The notes beneath the pieces were generated by a model. That model worked only from the letters and a program-made list of their open reading frames with translations, had not been told where the DNA came from and ran no database searches. A DNA stretch of 64,000 bases from assembly GCF_023101085.1 (NCBI RefSeq), contig NZ_CP064703.1, forward strand, positions 3,348,001-3,412,000, read 5' to 3'. Within the stretch, counting starts at the first letter, position 1; every line of letters begins with the position of its first letter. Source of the stretch: Bradyrhizobium sp. 170 (GTDB lineage Bacteria > Pseudomonadota > Alphaproteobacteria > Rhizobiales > Xanthobacteraceae). Below, piece by piece: positions 34,560 to 43,837 of the stretch. A program made the position numbers and the translations under genes.

Positions 34560-35300
34560 ATGAAAGCAACCGCAAGAAATATCGACCGTTCCCCCGACAT
34601 CGCCTCCCGCGTCGCTGCCATCGACTGGGCGCAGGCGACCACCGACCTCGACGCGCAGGGCTGCGCCGTCCTGAAGGAATTGCTGTCGCCTGATGAATGC
34701 GCTGCACTGGCCGCGCTCTATCCCGATGACAAGAATTTTCGTAGCCGGATCGTGATGGGGCGCCACGGCTTTGGCCGCGGCGAATACAAATATTTTGCCT
34801 ATCCGCTGCCCGACCTGATCGCGCAGTTGCGGCCCGCGCTCTATGCGCGGCTTTGCGGAACGGCCAATCGCTGGAACGAGACCATGGGGATCGACATCCG
34901 TTATCCCGACCGGCACGAAGTGTTTCTGAAGCGCTGCCACGACGCCGGGCAGACGCGGCCGACGCCGCTGCTGCTGCAATATGGCGAGGGCGACTACAAT
35001 TGCCTGCATCAGGACCTCTATGGCGAGCACGTGTTTCCGCTGCAGGTCGCGATCCTGCTGTCGGAACCGGGGCGAGATTTCGAAGGTGGCGAGTTCGTGC
35101 TGACGGAGCAGCGGCCGCGGATGCAGTCGCGGCCCGAGGTGGTTCCGCTCAGGCAGGGCGATGCGGTGGCCTTTGCTGTGCATCATCGGCCGGTGCAGGG
35201 GACGCGCGGGCCCTACCGCGTTAATCTGCGCCATGGCGTCAGCCGGATCCGCTCCGGCCACCGCCATACCGTTGGTGTGATCTTCCACGATGCCAAATGA
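34560..35300 (+). CDS. 2-oxoglutarate/Fe(II)-dependent oxygenase
   Basis: The protein has 246 residues from the ATG at 34560; a GTG at 34524 is an alternative start. YGEGDYNCLHQDLYGEHVFPLQV contains the HxD iron-binding motif (about residue 151). GDAVAFAVHHRPVQGTRGPYRVNLRHGVSRIRSG supplies the distal His and the Arg that binds 2-oxoglutarate. These are features of the double-stranded beta-helix oxygenases. The stop codon touches the GTG start of alkB, so both are one transcription unit. A shared role in nucleic-acid or lipid repair is possible, but the substrate is unknown. Confidence 0.85.
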   Translation: MKATARNIDRSPDIASRVAAIDWAQATTDLDAQGCAVLKELLSPDECAALAALYPDDKNFRSRIVMGRHGFGRGEYKYFAYPLPDLIAQLRPALYARLCGTANRWNETMGIDIRYPDRHEVFLKRCHDAGQTRPTPLLLQYGEGDYNCLHQDLYGEHVFPLQVAILLSEPGRDFEGGEFVLTEQRPRMQSRPEVVPLRQGDAVAFAVHHRPVQGTRGPYRVNLRHGVSRIRSGHRHTVGVIFHDAK

Positions 35301-35966
35301 GTGCGGACTGAGTTGACTGCGGATTTGTTCGAGGCCGTTCCGGATGCGCGCCCGTCGCGTGAAGCGATGACGGAGGGCGCTGTCTTGCTGCGCGGATTTG
35401 CACGGCCGTTTGAGGGCGAAGTCGTCGCAGCGCTCCGCGAGATCATCGCGCAAGCGCCGTTCCGGCGCATGTTCACGCCCGGCGGTCACCAGATGTCGGT
35501 GGCGATGACCAATTGCGGCACCGCAGGCTGGGTCACCGATCACAGCGGGTATCGCTACGACGGTACCGATCCCAATTCCGGGCAGCCTTGGCCGGCGATG
35601 CCTGCCGTGTTTTGTCAACTGGCGGAGCAGGCGGCCGCCGCGGGCGGCTTCGACGGCTTTGCGCCGGATGCCTGCCTCGTCAACCGCTACGAGCCCGGCG
35701 CTCGCATGTCGCTGCATCAGGACAAGGACGAGCAGGATTTTGCCGCGCCGATCGTCTCGGTATCGCTCGGGTTGCCTGCGATCTTCCTGTTCGGCGGCCT
35801 GAAGCGCGCCGACAAGCCGCGCCGCTACCGGCTGGAGCACGGCGACGTCGTGGTCTGGGGCGGCTCGTCGCGGCTGTTCTTTCACGGCGTGGCGCCGCTA
35901 GCCGATGGCGAACATGCTGTCATGGGCCGCCATCGCATCAACCTGACTTTTCGAAAAGCGCGATGA
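35301..35966 (+). CDS. alkB: DNA oxidative demethylase AlkB
   Basis: The protein has 221 residues with a GTG start immediately after the preceding stop. MTNCGTAGWVTDHSGYRYD and WPAMPAVF match E. coli AlkB. NRYEPGARMSLHQDKDEQDF has the HxD iron ligands. GDVVVWGGSSRLFFHGV carries the third His, and MGRHRINLTFRKA the Arg-x5-Arg 2-oxoglutarate site. AlkB removes methyl groups from 1-methyladenine and 3-methylcytosine. No ada gene or other adaptive-response gene is nearby. The adjacent partner is another 2OG oxygenase. Confidence 0.95.
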   Translation: MRTELTADLFEAVPDARPSREAMTEGAVLLRGFARPFEGEVVAALREIIAQAPFRRMFTPGGHQMSVAMTNCGTAGWVTDHSGYRYDGTDPNSGQPWPAMPAVFCQLAEQAAAAGGFDGFAPDACLVNRYEPGARMSLHQDKDEQDFAAPIVSVSLGLPAIFLFGGLKRADKPRRYRLEHGDVVVWGGSSRLFFHGVAPLADGEHAVMGRHRINLTFRKAR

Positions 35967-35972
35967 TCTTTC

Positions 35973-36096
35973 CTTCTCCCCTTGTGGGAGAAGGTGGCGC
36001 GTAGCGCCGGATGAGGGGTTCTCTCCGTGGAGGCAGACCCCTCATCCGTCTCGCATCTGACGATGCGAGCCACCTTCTCCCACAAGGGGAGAAGGC
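35973..36096. repeat. Long palindromic repeat (CCTTCTCCCCTTGTGGGAGAAGG type)
   Basis: The left end CCTTCTCCCCTTGTGGGAGAAGG is itself a hairpin, and its complement occurs at the right end (36074-36096). Inner CCGGATGAGGGGT pairs with CCCCTCATCCG. The whole 124 bases can form one long stem. It lies between alkB and the MFS gene. Confidence 0.85.
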
Positions 36097-36153
36097 AAGA
36101 GGCGTTCCATCGCGGGTTACCTTGGTCTATGCTCCCTCCGCCGGGGGGCTGAC

Positions 36154-37392
36154 ATGACCACATCAGAGGTAACGTCCGAGACCAATTCCACCGCCAACAG
36201 CACCGGCGTCTATCTCGCCGTGCTGCAGTTCGTGTTCACGCTGGGCTGGACCACTTACGTCATCTACCTGCCAAAGCTGTGCGCAGAGGTCGGGATCGCG
36301 CCATCAGCCGTGATCCTCATCCTGATGCTGGATCAGGCGATCTTCACCATCACCGACACCGCAATGGGGATTGCCGCCGACAGGATCGCGCCGTTCGTCG
36401 GCAAGCTCGGCGTCTTCGTCGGCGTCCTGACCGCGATCTCCTGCGCGGCCTTTGTCGCGCTGCCGTTTGTGGCCGGCACGGGTCCGGGCGCGCAGGTCTG
36501 GTTCATCGGACTGATCCTGATCTGGGTCGTGACGTCATCGGCGCTGCGCGCGCCGCCGCTGACGTTACTCGGCAAATACGGCGCGCGGCCGGCGATCCCG
36601 TTTCTGTCGGCGCTGGCGATGCTCGGCTACGGTCTGGCGGGCGCGGTATCGCCCTATCTGGGCGTGGTGCTGCGCAATCACGACCCGCGGCTGCCTTTTG
36701 TGATCTCAGGCGCCGTGCTGCTGATCACGACGCTCGCTCTGTCGAAGGTCGAACGTGATCTGGCGCAGGCGCCTCTTGCCGCGAAACCACCGGCGGTGCC
36801 CGCCAAATCGCTCGGTCAGGTGCCGATGTTCTTCATCGCCTCGATGGTCATTCTCTCGCTGGGCTATCAACTGCATTTTTCCATCAACAGCACGCCGTTC
36901 TTCCTGCGCTTCGCCAAGCCGGATGAGCTGCCATGGCTGATGCCGGTGTTCTGGATCGGCTTCAACATCGCGATGTTTCCGGCCAGCGTGGTGGTCAAGC
37001 ACCGCGGCGGGCTGATCGTGATGGGAGCGGCCGCATTGTTCGGCGCACTGGCCGTTCTCGGCGCGGAGTACGCCGGTAACCTCAATATGCTGATCGCAGC
37101 GCAATTCGTTGCGGGCGCGGCGTGGGGCTGCATGCTGATGGCCGCGGTTTCGGCGGCGCTGGCGATCGGGGAGACCGGCGCCGAGGGCAAGGTGGTGGGG
37201 CTCGTCTTCTCCGCGCTGGCGCTCGCGACCTTTGCGCGGATGGCGGCGGTCGCCGGCGGGCTGCAAAAGCTGCCGGAATACGCGCCGCTGCTGCACTGGG
37301 CGCCGGTGGCGTGCTGGTCGGTCGCCGGCGCGGGGCTACTGGTGATCGCGGCGTCGCGGATGCAGCGGAGTATGCAAGCCCGGCGGGTCTAG
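36154..37392 (+). CDS. Major facilitator superfamily transporter
   Basis: The protein has 412 residues with about 12 hydrophobic segments. The first half contains ITDTAMGIAADRIAPFVGKLG, the loop between segments 2 and 3 with the MFS-A-like D-R pattern. The central cytoplasmic loop (KVERDLAQAPLAAKPPAVPAKSLG) separates the two six-helix halves. The second half ends in ASRMQRSMQARRV. The transported compound is unknown. Its end overlaps by 4 bases the end of the convergent TPP-dependent enzyme gene, the last gene of the hpa cluster. It is therefore next to, but not in, that operon. Confidence 0.85.
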   Translation: MTTSEVTSETNSTANSTGVYLAVLQFVFTLGWTTYVIYLPKLCAEVGIAPSAVILILMLDQAIFTITDTAMGIAADRIAPFVGKLGVFVGVLTAISCAAFVALPFVAGTGPGAQVWFIGLILIWVVTSSALRAPPLTLLGKYGARPAIPFLSALAMLGYGLAGAVSPYLGVVLRNHDPRLPFVISGAVLLITTLALSKVERDLAQAPLAAKPPAVPAKSLGQVPMFFIASMVILSLGYQLHFSINSTPFFLRFAKPDELPWLMPVFWIGFNIAMFPASVVVKHRGGLIVMGAAALFGALAVLGAEYAGNLNMLIAAQFVAGAAWGCMLMAAVSAALAIGETGAEGKVVGLVFSALALATFARMAAVAGGLQKLPEYAPLLHWAPVACWSVAGAGLLVIAASRMQRSMQARRV

Positions 37393-39017
37393 ACGTTCTT
37401 CGCCGGGTGAATGAACGCCCACGGCGAGACTTCCGAATCAGTCGGCACCTCCACCGAGATAACGTAAGGCCCGCCGTCGGTCAGCGCCTTTTCCAGCGCG
37501 GGGCGGAAGTGATCGGGTGACGTCACGCGTGCCGCGCCAACGCCGAAGGATTCTGCGAGCTTGACGAAATCCGGATTGACGAGGTCGGACGCCACCACGC
37601 GGCCATCGAAGCGTTCACGCTGGTCGCGGCGCACGTTGCCGTAGGCGTTATTGTTGAACACCAGCGTCACCACGCCGATCTTGAATTGCACGGCGGTCGA
37701 CAGTTCCTGCACGCCGAACATGAAGCCGCCGTCGCCTGTGATCGCGACCACTGGCCGGTCCGGATTGGCGACCTTGGCGCCGAGCGCGGTCGGGAAGCCA
37801 GAGCCGAGCGTGCCCTGATAGCCCGAGGTGATGAAGGTGCGCGGCTCGTAGATCGGAAAGCCGTACCAGGAAGCGAAGCCGACCTGCGACAGCTCGTCGG
37901 TGACGATCGCATTGGCCGGCAGCACGTCGCGCAGGATGTTCAGATACGCCATTTGCGGCTGCACCTTCTGGATCTCCTGATGCGCCGCCGCGGTCGCCTC
38001 ACGGATCTCGCCACGCCGGCCGCTGCTCTTGCTGTAGCCGGCCTTCTTCACCGCCGCCGCCAGATCGGCGGTGCCGGCCCTGGCATCCGCGATCACGGCT
38101 GCGTCCGGCGTGAACCGCCGCATCTCGACGGGATCGATATCGATACGAACCGATTTCAGGCCGTCGGGTTGGTAGGGCCAGCGCGACATCGTCGGCAGCT
38201 CCAGCCGCGTGCCGATCCCGATCATCAGATCGGTGGTCGGCCACAGCCTGTACGCCGCCGCCATGGTCAGCCCGAGTTCGTGGGCGTTGGAGACGATGCC
38301 GCGCCCGCTGCGGAACGCCACCACGGGCGCATCGATCATTTCAGCCAGTTCGAGGATTTCCTCGCGCGCATGGATCGCGCCGCTGCCGACGAAGATCATC
38401 GGCCGCTTGCTGGCCTTGATGAGGTCAGCGGCGGCCTTGATACGGTCAGGGTCGGGCTGCGGGGCGGGCAGGGTGTCGAACACCTTTGAAGGGCCGACCT
38501 CCGCGCGCTGCGTGAATACGTCCCACGGCATTTCCAGCGATACCGGACCGCGGCGTCCCGACATCATTTCCTGAAACGCGCGCGAGACCATCGCGGGCGC
38601 GACGTCGGGATATTCGATGCGGTCGGCCCATTTTACAAACGTGCGCAGCGTCGCGATCTGGTCGGGCATCTCGTGCAGATGGCCGCGGCCCTTGCCGAGA
38701 AACGCCGTCGGGACCTGACCGGTCAGGCACAGCACCGGTTCGTTGCAGCCGAATGCAGTGAGCAGGGCCGCGCCCGCATTGAGCACGCCGGGGCCGGGCA
38801 CCACGCTGAATACGCCGGGGCGCCCCGAGGACCGCGCATAACCAAAGGCCATGTAGCCGCAAGCCTGCTCGTGCCGCGCGCCGATCACCTTCAATTGCGC
38901 CTGATGGAAGGCATCGAACAGGCCGTAGGTTTGCGCGCCGGGCAGGCCGAACACCGTATCGACGCCATGCGCGACGAGGCCATTGACGATCGCTTCGCCG
39001 CCGGAGGTTGATTTCAT
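37389..39017 (-). CDS. Thiamine-pyrophosphate-dependent enzyme, acetolactate synthase/decarboxylase-like
   Basis: The protein has 542 residues from the ATG at 39017 (a GTG at 39029 is possible). GLPGAQTYGLFDAF and VIGARHEQACGYMAFGYAR include the Glu that activates TPP. PVVAITGDGGFMFGVQELSTAVQFKIGVVTLVFNNNAYGNV is the GDG-to-NN TPP-binding motif. It lies 29 bases downstream of hpaG and probably in the same operon. Candidate reactions are 2-oxoacid decarboxylation (for example a phenylpyruvate-type acid feeding phenylacetate formation) or carboligation. Standard acetolactate synthase is less likely because no small regulatory subunit follows. Confidence 0.82.
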   Translation of the reverse strand: MKSTSGGEAIVNGLVAHGVDTVFGLPGAQTYGLFDAFHQAQLKVIGARHEQACGYMAFGYARSSGRPGVFSVVPGPGVLNAGAALLTAFGCNEPVLCLTGQVPTAFLGKGRGHLHEMPDQIATLRTFVKWADRIEYPDVAPAMVSRAFQEMMSGRRGPVSLEMPWDVFTQRAEVGPSKVFDTLPAPQPDPDRIKAAADLIKASKRPMIFVGSGAIHAREEILELAEMIDAPVVAFRSGRGIVSNAHELGLTMAAAYRLWPTTDLMIGIGTRLELPTMSRWPYQPDGLKSVRIDIDPVEMRRFTPDAAVIADARAGTADLAAAVKKAGYSKSSGRRGEIREATAAAHQEIQKVQPQMAYLNILRDVLPANAIVTDELSQVGFASWYGFPIYEPRTFITSGYQGTLGSGFPTALGAKVANPDRPVVAITGDGGFMFGVQELSTAVQFKIGVVTLVFNNNAYGNVRRDQRERFDGRVVASDLVNPDFVKLAESFGVGAARVTSPDHFRPALEKALTDGGPYVISVEVPTDSEVSPWAFIHPAKNV

Positions 39018-39046
39018 CGTTCGGTCCACTCGCTTCTCAGGATTGA

Positions 39047-39916
39047 TCAGGCTTCGTCGGCCACGCCGTTCTTCAGCACGCCGACGCCATCGGCTTCAAC
39101 CTCGATGACGTCGCCGGGCTTGAGATAGCGCGGCGGGTCGAACCGCGCGCCGGCCCCCGTCGGCGTTCCCGTCACGATGACGTCACCGGGTACCAGCGTG
39201 GTGAAGGTCGAGAGATAGTTGATGAGGTAACGGAAGCCGAAGATCAACCGCCCGGTGCGGTCGTCCTGCCGCGTCTCGCCATTGACCCGCGTGGTGAGGC
39301 GGATGTCGGCGATCTGGCTTTCGTCTGTGTAGGGCACGATCCACGGGCCGAGGCTGCCGGTGGAATCGAAATTCTTGCCCTGGGTGACATTGAACTTGGC
39401 GTGGCGCACCCAGTCGCGGATGGTGCCTTCGTTGCAGAGCGTGACCGCGGCGATATGGTCAAGCGCGTCGCGCTCCTTGATATGCCGTCCGGCCTTGCCG
39501 ATGACCAGCACCAGCTCCCCCTCGTAATCGAGCTGCGCGGAGGCGCGCGGGCGCACCAGCGGCGTGTTGTGGCCAACAAACGAACGCGGCGTCCGCATGA
39601 ACATGCTCGGATATTTCGGCGCGTCCTGGCCATCCTTGTACTCGGCGTTGCGGTCCGGATAGTTCACGCCGATACAGATGATCTTTTCCGGCGAGGGGAT
39701 CGGCGGCTGCCATGTGATCGCATCGAGCGCATGGTCCGGCGTGCGCTTCGCGGCATCTTCGGCAAGTTTCATCAGCGCGCCATCAGCGATGGCTTCGCGC
39801 AGTGTGGGATACTCCTTTCCGAAACGCGCAGAGAGATCGACGATGCCGGCATCGGTCACGACGCCGTATTTCTGCGCGCCGTTGACGGTGTAAGTGGCGA
39901 GGCGGGGAGGGGCCAT
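39047..39916 (-). CDS. hpaG: Fumarylacetoacetate hydrolase-family protein, probable HpaG-type decarboxylase/isomerase
   Basis: The 289-residue protein carries one FAH domain (EKIICIGVNYPDRNAEY, then SAQLDYEGELVLVIGKAGRHI with the metal-binding Glu pair). GKNFDSTGSLGPWIVPYTD and VPGDVIVTGTPTGAGARFDPPRYLKPGDVIEVEADGVG complete it. In the homoprotocatechuate pathway HpaG decarboxylates 5-oxo-pent-3-ene-1,2,5-tricarboxylate and isomerises the product. The E. coli enzyme has two fused FAH repeats, whereas this one is a single unit. It starts 11 bases after the end of hpaD, fitting one message. A different FAH-family hydrolase activity cannot be excluded. Confidence 0.8.
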   Translation of the reverse strand: MAPPRLATYTVNGAQKYGVVTDAGIVDLSARFGKEYPTLREAIADGALMKLAEDAAKRTPDHALDAITWQPPIPSPEKIICIGVNYPDRNAEYKDGQDAPKYPSMFMRTPRSFVGHNTPLVRPRASAQLDYEGELVLVIGKAGRHIKERDALDHIAAVTLCNEGTIRDWVRHAKFNVTQGKNFDSTGSLGPWIVPYTDESQIADIRLTTRVNGETRQDDRTGRLIFGFRYLINYLSTFTTLVPGDVIVTGTPTGAGARFDPPRYLKPGDVIEVEADGVGVLKNGVADEA

Positions 39917-39927
39917 TCTCTATCCGA

Positions 39928-40911
39928 TCAATCCGCAATCGTGACATCGGCGACGAAGGCCGGCTCGCGCACGGCCTGGCCGGCGAAGGGCGTACCTTCC
40001 TCGAACCAGGAGCGCGGCGCGGGCGCGCCCCACAGCGTCTGCCGGCGCGGGTCCTTCAGTGACCAGCGCAGCGGCTCGTGGTCGTGATCGCCGGTGAAGT
40101 AATCGCTGGTGTAGAGTTCGAGCCGGTGGCCGTCGGGATCGCGGACATACAGAAAGAACGCGTTCGAGATGCCGTGGCGGCCGGGGCCGCGCTCGATGTT
40201 CTTCAGGTAACCGCTGGATGCCATCACGTCGCACAGATGCAGGATGTTCATCGCTGTCGGCGTCCAATAGGCCATGTGATGCAGGCGAGGGCCGCGGCCG
40301 TTGGTGATGGCGAAGTCATGGACATTGCCCTTGCGGTGCATCCAGGCCGCCGCGATGCGCCCGTTCGGCCCGTCTTCCTCGCCATATTCGGTCAGGCGGA
40401 AGCCGAGCCGGGCGTAGAAGTCGACGGTGTTTTGCACTTCAGGCGCGAAGACGTTGAAATGGTCGAGCCGCTGCGGATGGCAGCCCTTGTAGAGGTCGTA
40501 GCGCCGCAGCAGATGCGGGCGCTTGTCCATCGTCGCGTAAAGTTCGAGCTGGAAGCCAGCGGGATCGGTGAATTGCAGCGTGCGGCCCTGGAACGGCTGC
40601 TCGACGAAGGCGTAGGTGATGCTGTTCTCGGAAAAGAAGCTGGCGGCCTTGTCGAGATCGCCGTCATTGCCGACCTTGAAGCCAAGGCGGTTGCAGGCCG
40701 CGACCGGGGCCTTCCGCAGCACCAGCGAGTGATGCTGATGCTCCTCGCTGCCGCGCAGGTACACCGCCATGGCGTCGCTGTCCTCGACATGGAGGCCGAC
40801 GGTGTTCTCGTAGAACGCGCGGCTCTTGTTGAGGTCGACGACATCGAGCACGGCATGGCTGCAGCGGATGATGTTGAACGGCGGGTCGAAGATGTGTGTC
40901 GGAACGGGCAT
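39928..40911 (-). CDS. hpaD: 3,4-Dihydroxyphenylacetate 2,3-dioxygenase (extradiol, VOC type)
   Basis: The protein has 327 residues with two VOC modules, the N-terminal SHAVLDVVDLNKSRAFYENTVGL and the catalytic C-terminal one. Iron or manganese ligands are probably His in RLDHFNVFAPE, His in RLHHMAYWTPT and Glu in HRLELYTSDYF. The tail (DHDHEPLRWSLKDPRRQTLWGAPAPRSWFEEGTPF) is characteristic of homoprotocatechuate 2,3-dioxygenases. It opens the ring of 3,4-dihydroxyphenylacetate using O2. It lies between hpaE and hpaG in a minus-strand operon, separated from hpaE by a family E repeat. Confidence 0.92.
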   Translation of the reverse strand: MPVPTHIFDPPFNIIRCSHAVLDVVDLNKSRAFYENTVGLHVEDSDAMAVYLRGSEEHQHHSLVLRKAPVAACNRLGFKVGNDGDLDKAASFFSENSITYAFVEQPFQGRTLQFTDPAGFQLELYATMDKRPHLLRRYDLYKGCHPQRLDHFNVFAPEVQNTVDFYARLGFRLTEYGEEDGPNGRIAAAWMHRKGNVHDFAITNGRGPRLHHMAYWTPTAMNILHLCDVMASSGYLKNIERGPGRHGISNAFFLYVRDPDGHRLELYTSDYFTGDHDHEPLRWSLKDPRRQTLWGAPAPRSWFEEGTPFAGQAVREPAFVADVTIAD

Positions 40912-40931
40912 GCGGTTTCCTCAATCTGGCT

Positions 40932-41027
40932 CGTCATTCCGGGGCAGCCCGCAGGGCTGAGCCCGGAATCCATTTTCCCGGTGGCGATGGATTCCGGGCT
41001 CGACGCTGCGCGTCGCCCCGGAATGAC
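40932..41027. repeat. Palindromic repeat, family E, inside the hpa operon
   Basis: TCGTCATTCCGGGGC at the left pairs with GCCCCGGAATGAC at the right; inner GAGCCCGGAATCCAT and ATGGATTCCGGGCTC also pair. It sits between hpaE and hpaD and would be transcribed. It could stabilise or attenuate the message for the downstream genes. Confidence 0.85.
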
Positions 41028-41035
41028 CACTGTTG

Positions 41036-42571
41036 TTAGATTCCCAGCTTCTGAATCTTGTGCGTCCCGCGCGCGAGCGAGACGTGCTTGGTCTCCATGT
41101 AGAAGTCGAACGAGTAATCGCCGCCATCGCGACCGATACCTGAGGCCTTCATGCCGCCAAACGGCGTCGGCAGATGGCGGACGTTTTCGGAGTTGAGCCA
41201 GATCATGCCGGCCTCCAGCGCATCCGCCACCCGCAGCGCCCGGCCCATGTCGCCGGTCCAGACATAGCCGGTGAGGCCGTATTGCACGCCGTTGGCGATC
41301 TCGATCGCGTCCTTCTCGTCCTTGAAGGGGATCACGGTGAGGAACGGTCCGAACACTTCCTCCTGCGCCACCCGCATTTTCGAATTTGCGCCGGTGACCA
41401 GCGTCGGCTGCACGTAATGTCCACCGCCCGGACCGTCATACGGCTTTCCGCCGACCGCAATAGTGGCGCCGTCCTTTTTGGCGACATCGAAATAGCTGCA
41501 GACCTTTGCGAGATGCCGCTCATGGATCAGCGGCCCGATTTCGGTGGCGGGATCGAGGGGGTGCCCGACCTTCAGCGCCTTGACCCGGGCGGTCAGCTTT
41601 TCGATGAATTTTCCGGCGATGCCTTGCTGAACCAGCAGCCGGCTCGACGAGGTACAGCGCTCGCCGTTCAGCGAGTAGATCATGAAGACGACCGCATCCA
41701 GCGCCCGGTCGAGGTCGGCGTCATCAAACACGATCACCGGGTTCTTGCCGCCGAGCTCGAAATGGACGCGCTTCAGGGTGGGGGCGCCCTGGGCCATAAT
41801 GGCCGAGCCGGTCGAGCTCTCGCCGACAAAGCCGATTGCCTTGATCGCGGGATGCTCGGTCAGCGCCTTGCCGGCTTCCTCGCCCATGCCGTGGACGGTG
41901 TTGAGCACGCCGTCGGGGAGGCCGGCCTGTTTCGCAAGCTTTGACAGGAGGTCGGCGGTCACCGGCGACCACTCGGCCGGCTTGTGCACGACGGTGCAGC
42001 CGGCGGCCAGGGCAGGGGCGATCTTCCAGGTCGACAGCATGAACGGGGTGTTCCACGGCGTGATCACGCCGACCGGGCCGATCGGCACCCGGGTCGAGAT
42101 GTTCCAGTGCTCCTCGCTCGGCGTGTTGAGGCCGTCGCGGGCCTCGGCGCATTTGTCAGCGAAGAAACGGAAGTTCTCGGCCGCCCGGATCGCGGCCTTG
42201 GCCATGAAGCGATGCGCCTGGCCGGTGTCAATGCATTCCAGCACCGCGATGTCGTCAGCATGGTCCTCGATCGCATCGGCCACGCGATGCAGTAATTTCT
42301 TCCGCGCCGCCGCGGACATCTCGCGCCAGGATTTGAAGGCGGTTGCGGCTGCGGTTGCGGCACGGTCGATGTCTTCGGCGTTACCGCGGGCCGCCGACGC
42401 CAGCACCGCGCCATCCACCGGGGACTTCGTCTCAAAGGTCTGGCCGGAGATCGACGGCACGGTCTTGCCGTCGATCATGTGCCCGATGCCTTCGCTCTTT
42501 AACTTGGCGAGCAGGGGCGCTGCGCGGTCGCGGTTGGCCTGAAACAGGTCCTTGGGTGTCGCCTTATCCAT
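41036..42571 (-). CDS. hpaE: 5-Carboxymethyl-2-hydroxymuconate semialdehyde dehydrogenase
   Basis: The 511-residue aldehyde dehydrogenase has [35 protein letters not shown] (NAD site, with Asn and Lys), [27 protein letters not shown] (catalytic Glu), and [14 protein letters not shown] (catalytic Cys). [29 protein letters not shown] follows. It oxidises the semialdehyde from the HpaD reaction, with NAD. Its start overlaps the end of hpaF by 8 bases. The context (hpaD, hpaF, hpaH, hpaR) supports the specific assignment over a general aldehyde dehydrogenase. Confidence 0.92.
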   Translation of the reverse strand: MDKATPKDLFQANRDRAAPLLAKLKSEGIGHMIDGKTVPSISGQTFETKSPVDGAVLASAARGNAEDIDRAATAAATAFKSWREMSAAARKKLLHRVADAIEDHADDIAVLECIDTGQAHRFMAKAAIRAAENFRFFADKCAEARDGLNTPSEEHWNISTRVPIGPVGVITPWNTPFMLSTWKIAPALAAGCTVVHKPAEWSPVTADLLSKLAKQAGLPDGVLNTVHGMGEEAGKALTEHPAIKAIGFVGESSTGSAIMAQGAPTLKRVHFELGGKNPVIVFDDADLDRALDAVVFMIYSLNGERCTSSSRLLVQQGIAGKFIEKLTARVKALKVGHPLDPATEIGPLIHERHLAKVCSYFDVAKKDGATIAVGGKPYDGPGGGHYVQPTLVTGANSKMRVAQEEVFGPFLTVIPFKDEKDAIEIANGVQYGLTGYVWTGDMGRALRVADALEAGMIWLNSENVRHLPTPFGGMKASGIGRDGGDYSFDFYMETKHVSLARGTHKIQKLGI

Positions 42572-42962
42572 GGATAGTCTCCACTTTCAGTGCTTCGTGG
42601 ATGTTGTTGCGTTTCCAGCTTGTTTCCTTGTCGTTGATCTGCATGTCGAACGACAGCGCGAACTTTTGGTTCGCGAACACCGGGTCAAGGTGGGCCGACA
42701 AGGCCTTGAAAATATGTTCGCCGGCCTTCTTGCGGGTGGCGAGGTCGCGGCCCTCGCCGAGGCGAAGCACCATGTCGAGAAAGCTGTAATCCTGGCGGCC
42801 GTCGGCGATGGCATAGTGCTCGCATCTGACGGCGCGGACGCGAATACCTCCGAGCGGGAAGATGCCGGTCTCGACGGCGGCCTTGCGAACCTGCTCCACG
42901 ACCGCGCCCATGTCGACGTGGCGATCGAGATTGCCTGAATATTCAATCGTGAAGTGCGGCAT
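42564..42962 (-). CDS. hpaF: 5-Carboxymethyl-2-hydroxymuconate isomerase
   Basis: The protein has 132 residues and is tautomerase-like. It begins MPHFTIEYSGNLDRHVDM, and after Met removal the N-terminal Pro is the expected catalytic base. GIRVRAVRCEHYAIADGRQDYSFLDMVLRLGEGRDLATRKKAGEHIF is typical of the CHMI family. It isomerises 5-carboxymethyl-2-hydroxymuconate before decarboxylation by HpaG. It overlaps hpaE by 8 bases and begins 29 bases after the hpaH stop. Confidence 0.93.
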   Translation of the reverse strand: MPHFTIEYSGNLDRHVDMGAVVEQVRKAAVETGIFPLGGIRVRAVRCEHYAIADGRQDYSFLDMVLRLGEGRDLATRKKAGEHIFKALSAHLDPVFANQKFALSFDMQINDKETSWKRNNIHEALKVETIHG

Positions 42963-42991
42963 GTTGCGATGACTCCAGCTCTCTTAACGCG

Positions 42992-43798
42992 TCAGGCGAA
43001 GTAACAGCTCACGGAACCGTAGGGACCGTAGTCCGCCTGGATCGTGTCGCCCTTGCGGGTCTCGATCGGGCGGATGAACGAGCCCGCCAGCACCACTTGC
43101 CCCGCTTCCAGCGCCAGCCCGTTCGGCGCGATCTTGTTGGCAAGCCAGGCCACGGATGTAGCGGGATGGTTGAGAACGCCGGCCGCAAGCCCGGTTTCCT
43201 CGAGCTGGCCGTTACGGAAGCAGAGTGCACCGATCCAGCGCAGGTCGGCGTCCATCGGCCGGATCGGGCGGCCGCCGAGTACGATGCCGGCATTCGCGGC
43301 GTTGTCGGCGATGGTGTCGAAGATCTTGCGGGTGGATTTGGTTTGCGGATCGACGCGTTCAACCCGCGTATCGAGAATCTCCAGCGCCGGCACCACAAAA
43401 TCGGTGGCGTTGAGCACGTCGAACATCGTGCAGTCCGGGCCCTCCAGCCGCGACTTCATCACGAAGGCGAGCTCGGCCTCGACGCGGGTGGCGATGAAGC
43501 GGTCTGACGGCACCAGCCCGCCATCGGCAAAGAACATGTCGTCGAGCAGGATGCCGGAGTCAGGCTCGTCGATATTGAGCGCGCTCTGCATCGCCTTCGA
43601 GGTCAGGCCGATCTTGTGGCCCTTCACGACACGCCCCCCGGCGACTTTCATATCGACCCAGGCCTTTTGAATAGCGTAGGCGTCTTCGATGCTTATGCCG
43701 GGATGTTCGAGCGAAAGCTGCCGGATCTGTTTCCGGGTCTTTTCGGCGCGATCGAGCCTTTCGGCGGCGCTGCGGATGTCGTCTCTGGAAAGGGCCAT
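42992..43798 (-). CDS. hpaH: 2-Oxo-hept-4-ene-1,7-dioate hydratase
   Basis: The protein has 268 residues. [44 protein letters not shown] is the shared N-terminus of HpaH and MhpD hydratases. [19 protein letters not shown] holds the metal-ligand Glu residues. [33 protein letters not shown]-like sequence and [18 protein letters not shown] form the end. It adds water to the pathway dienoate before aldol cleavage. It is the first gene of the minus-strand operon, with its start 32-40 bases from the predicted promoter/operator. Confidence 0.93.
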   Translation of the reverse strand: [268 protein letters not shown]

Positions 43799-43837
43799 GG
43801 GCGTCCGGCTGCTCTACAAAAAGCGCGTGCTGAAATT

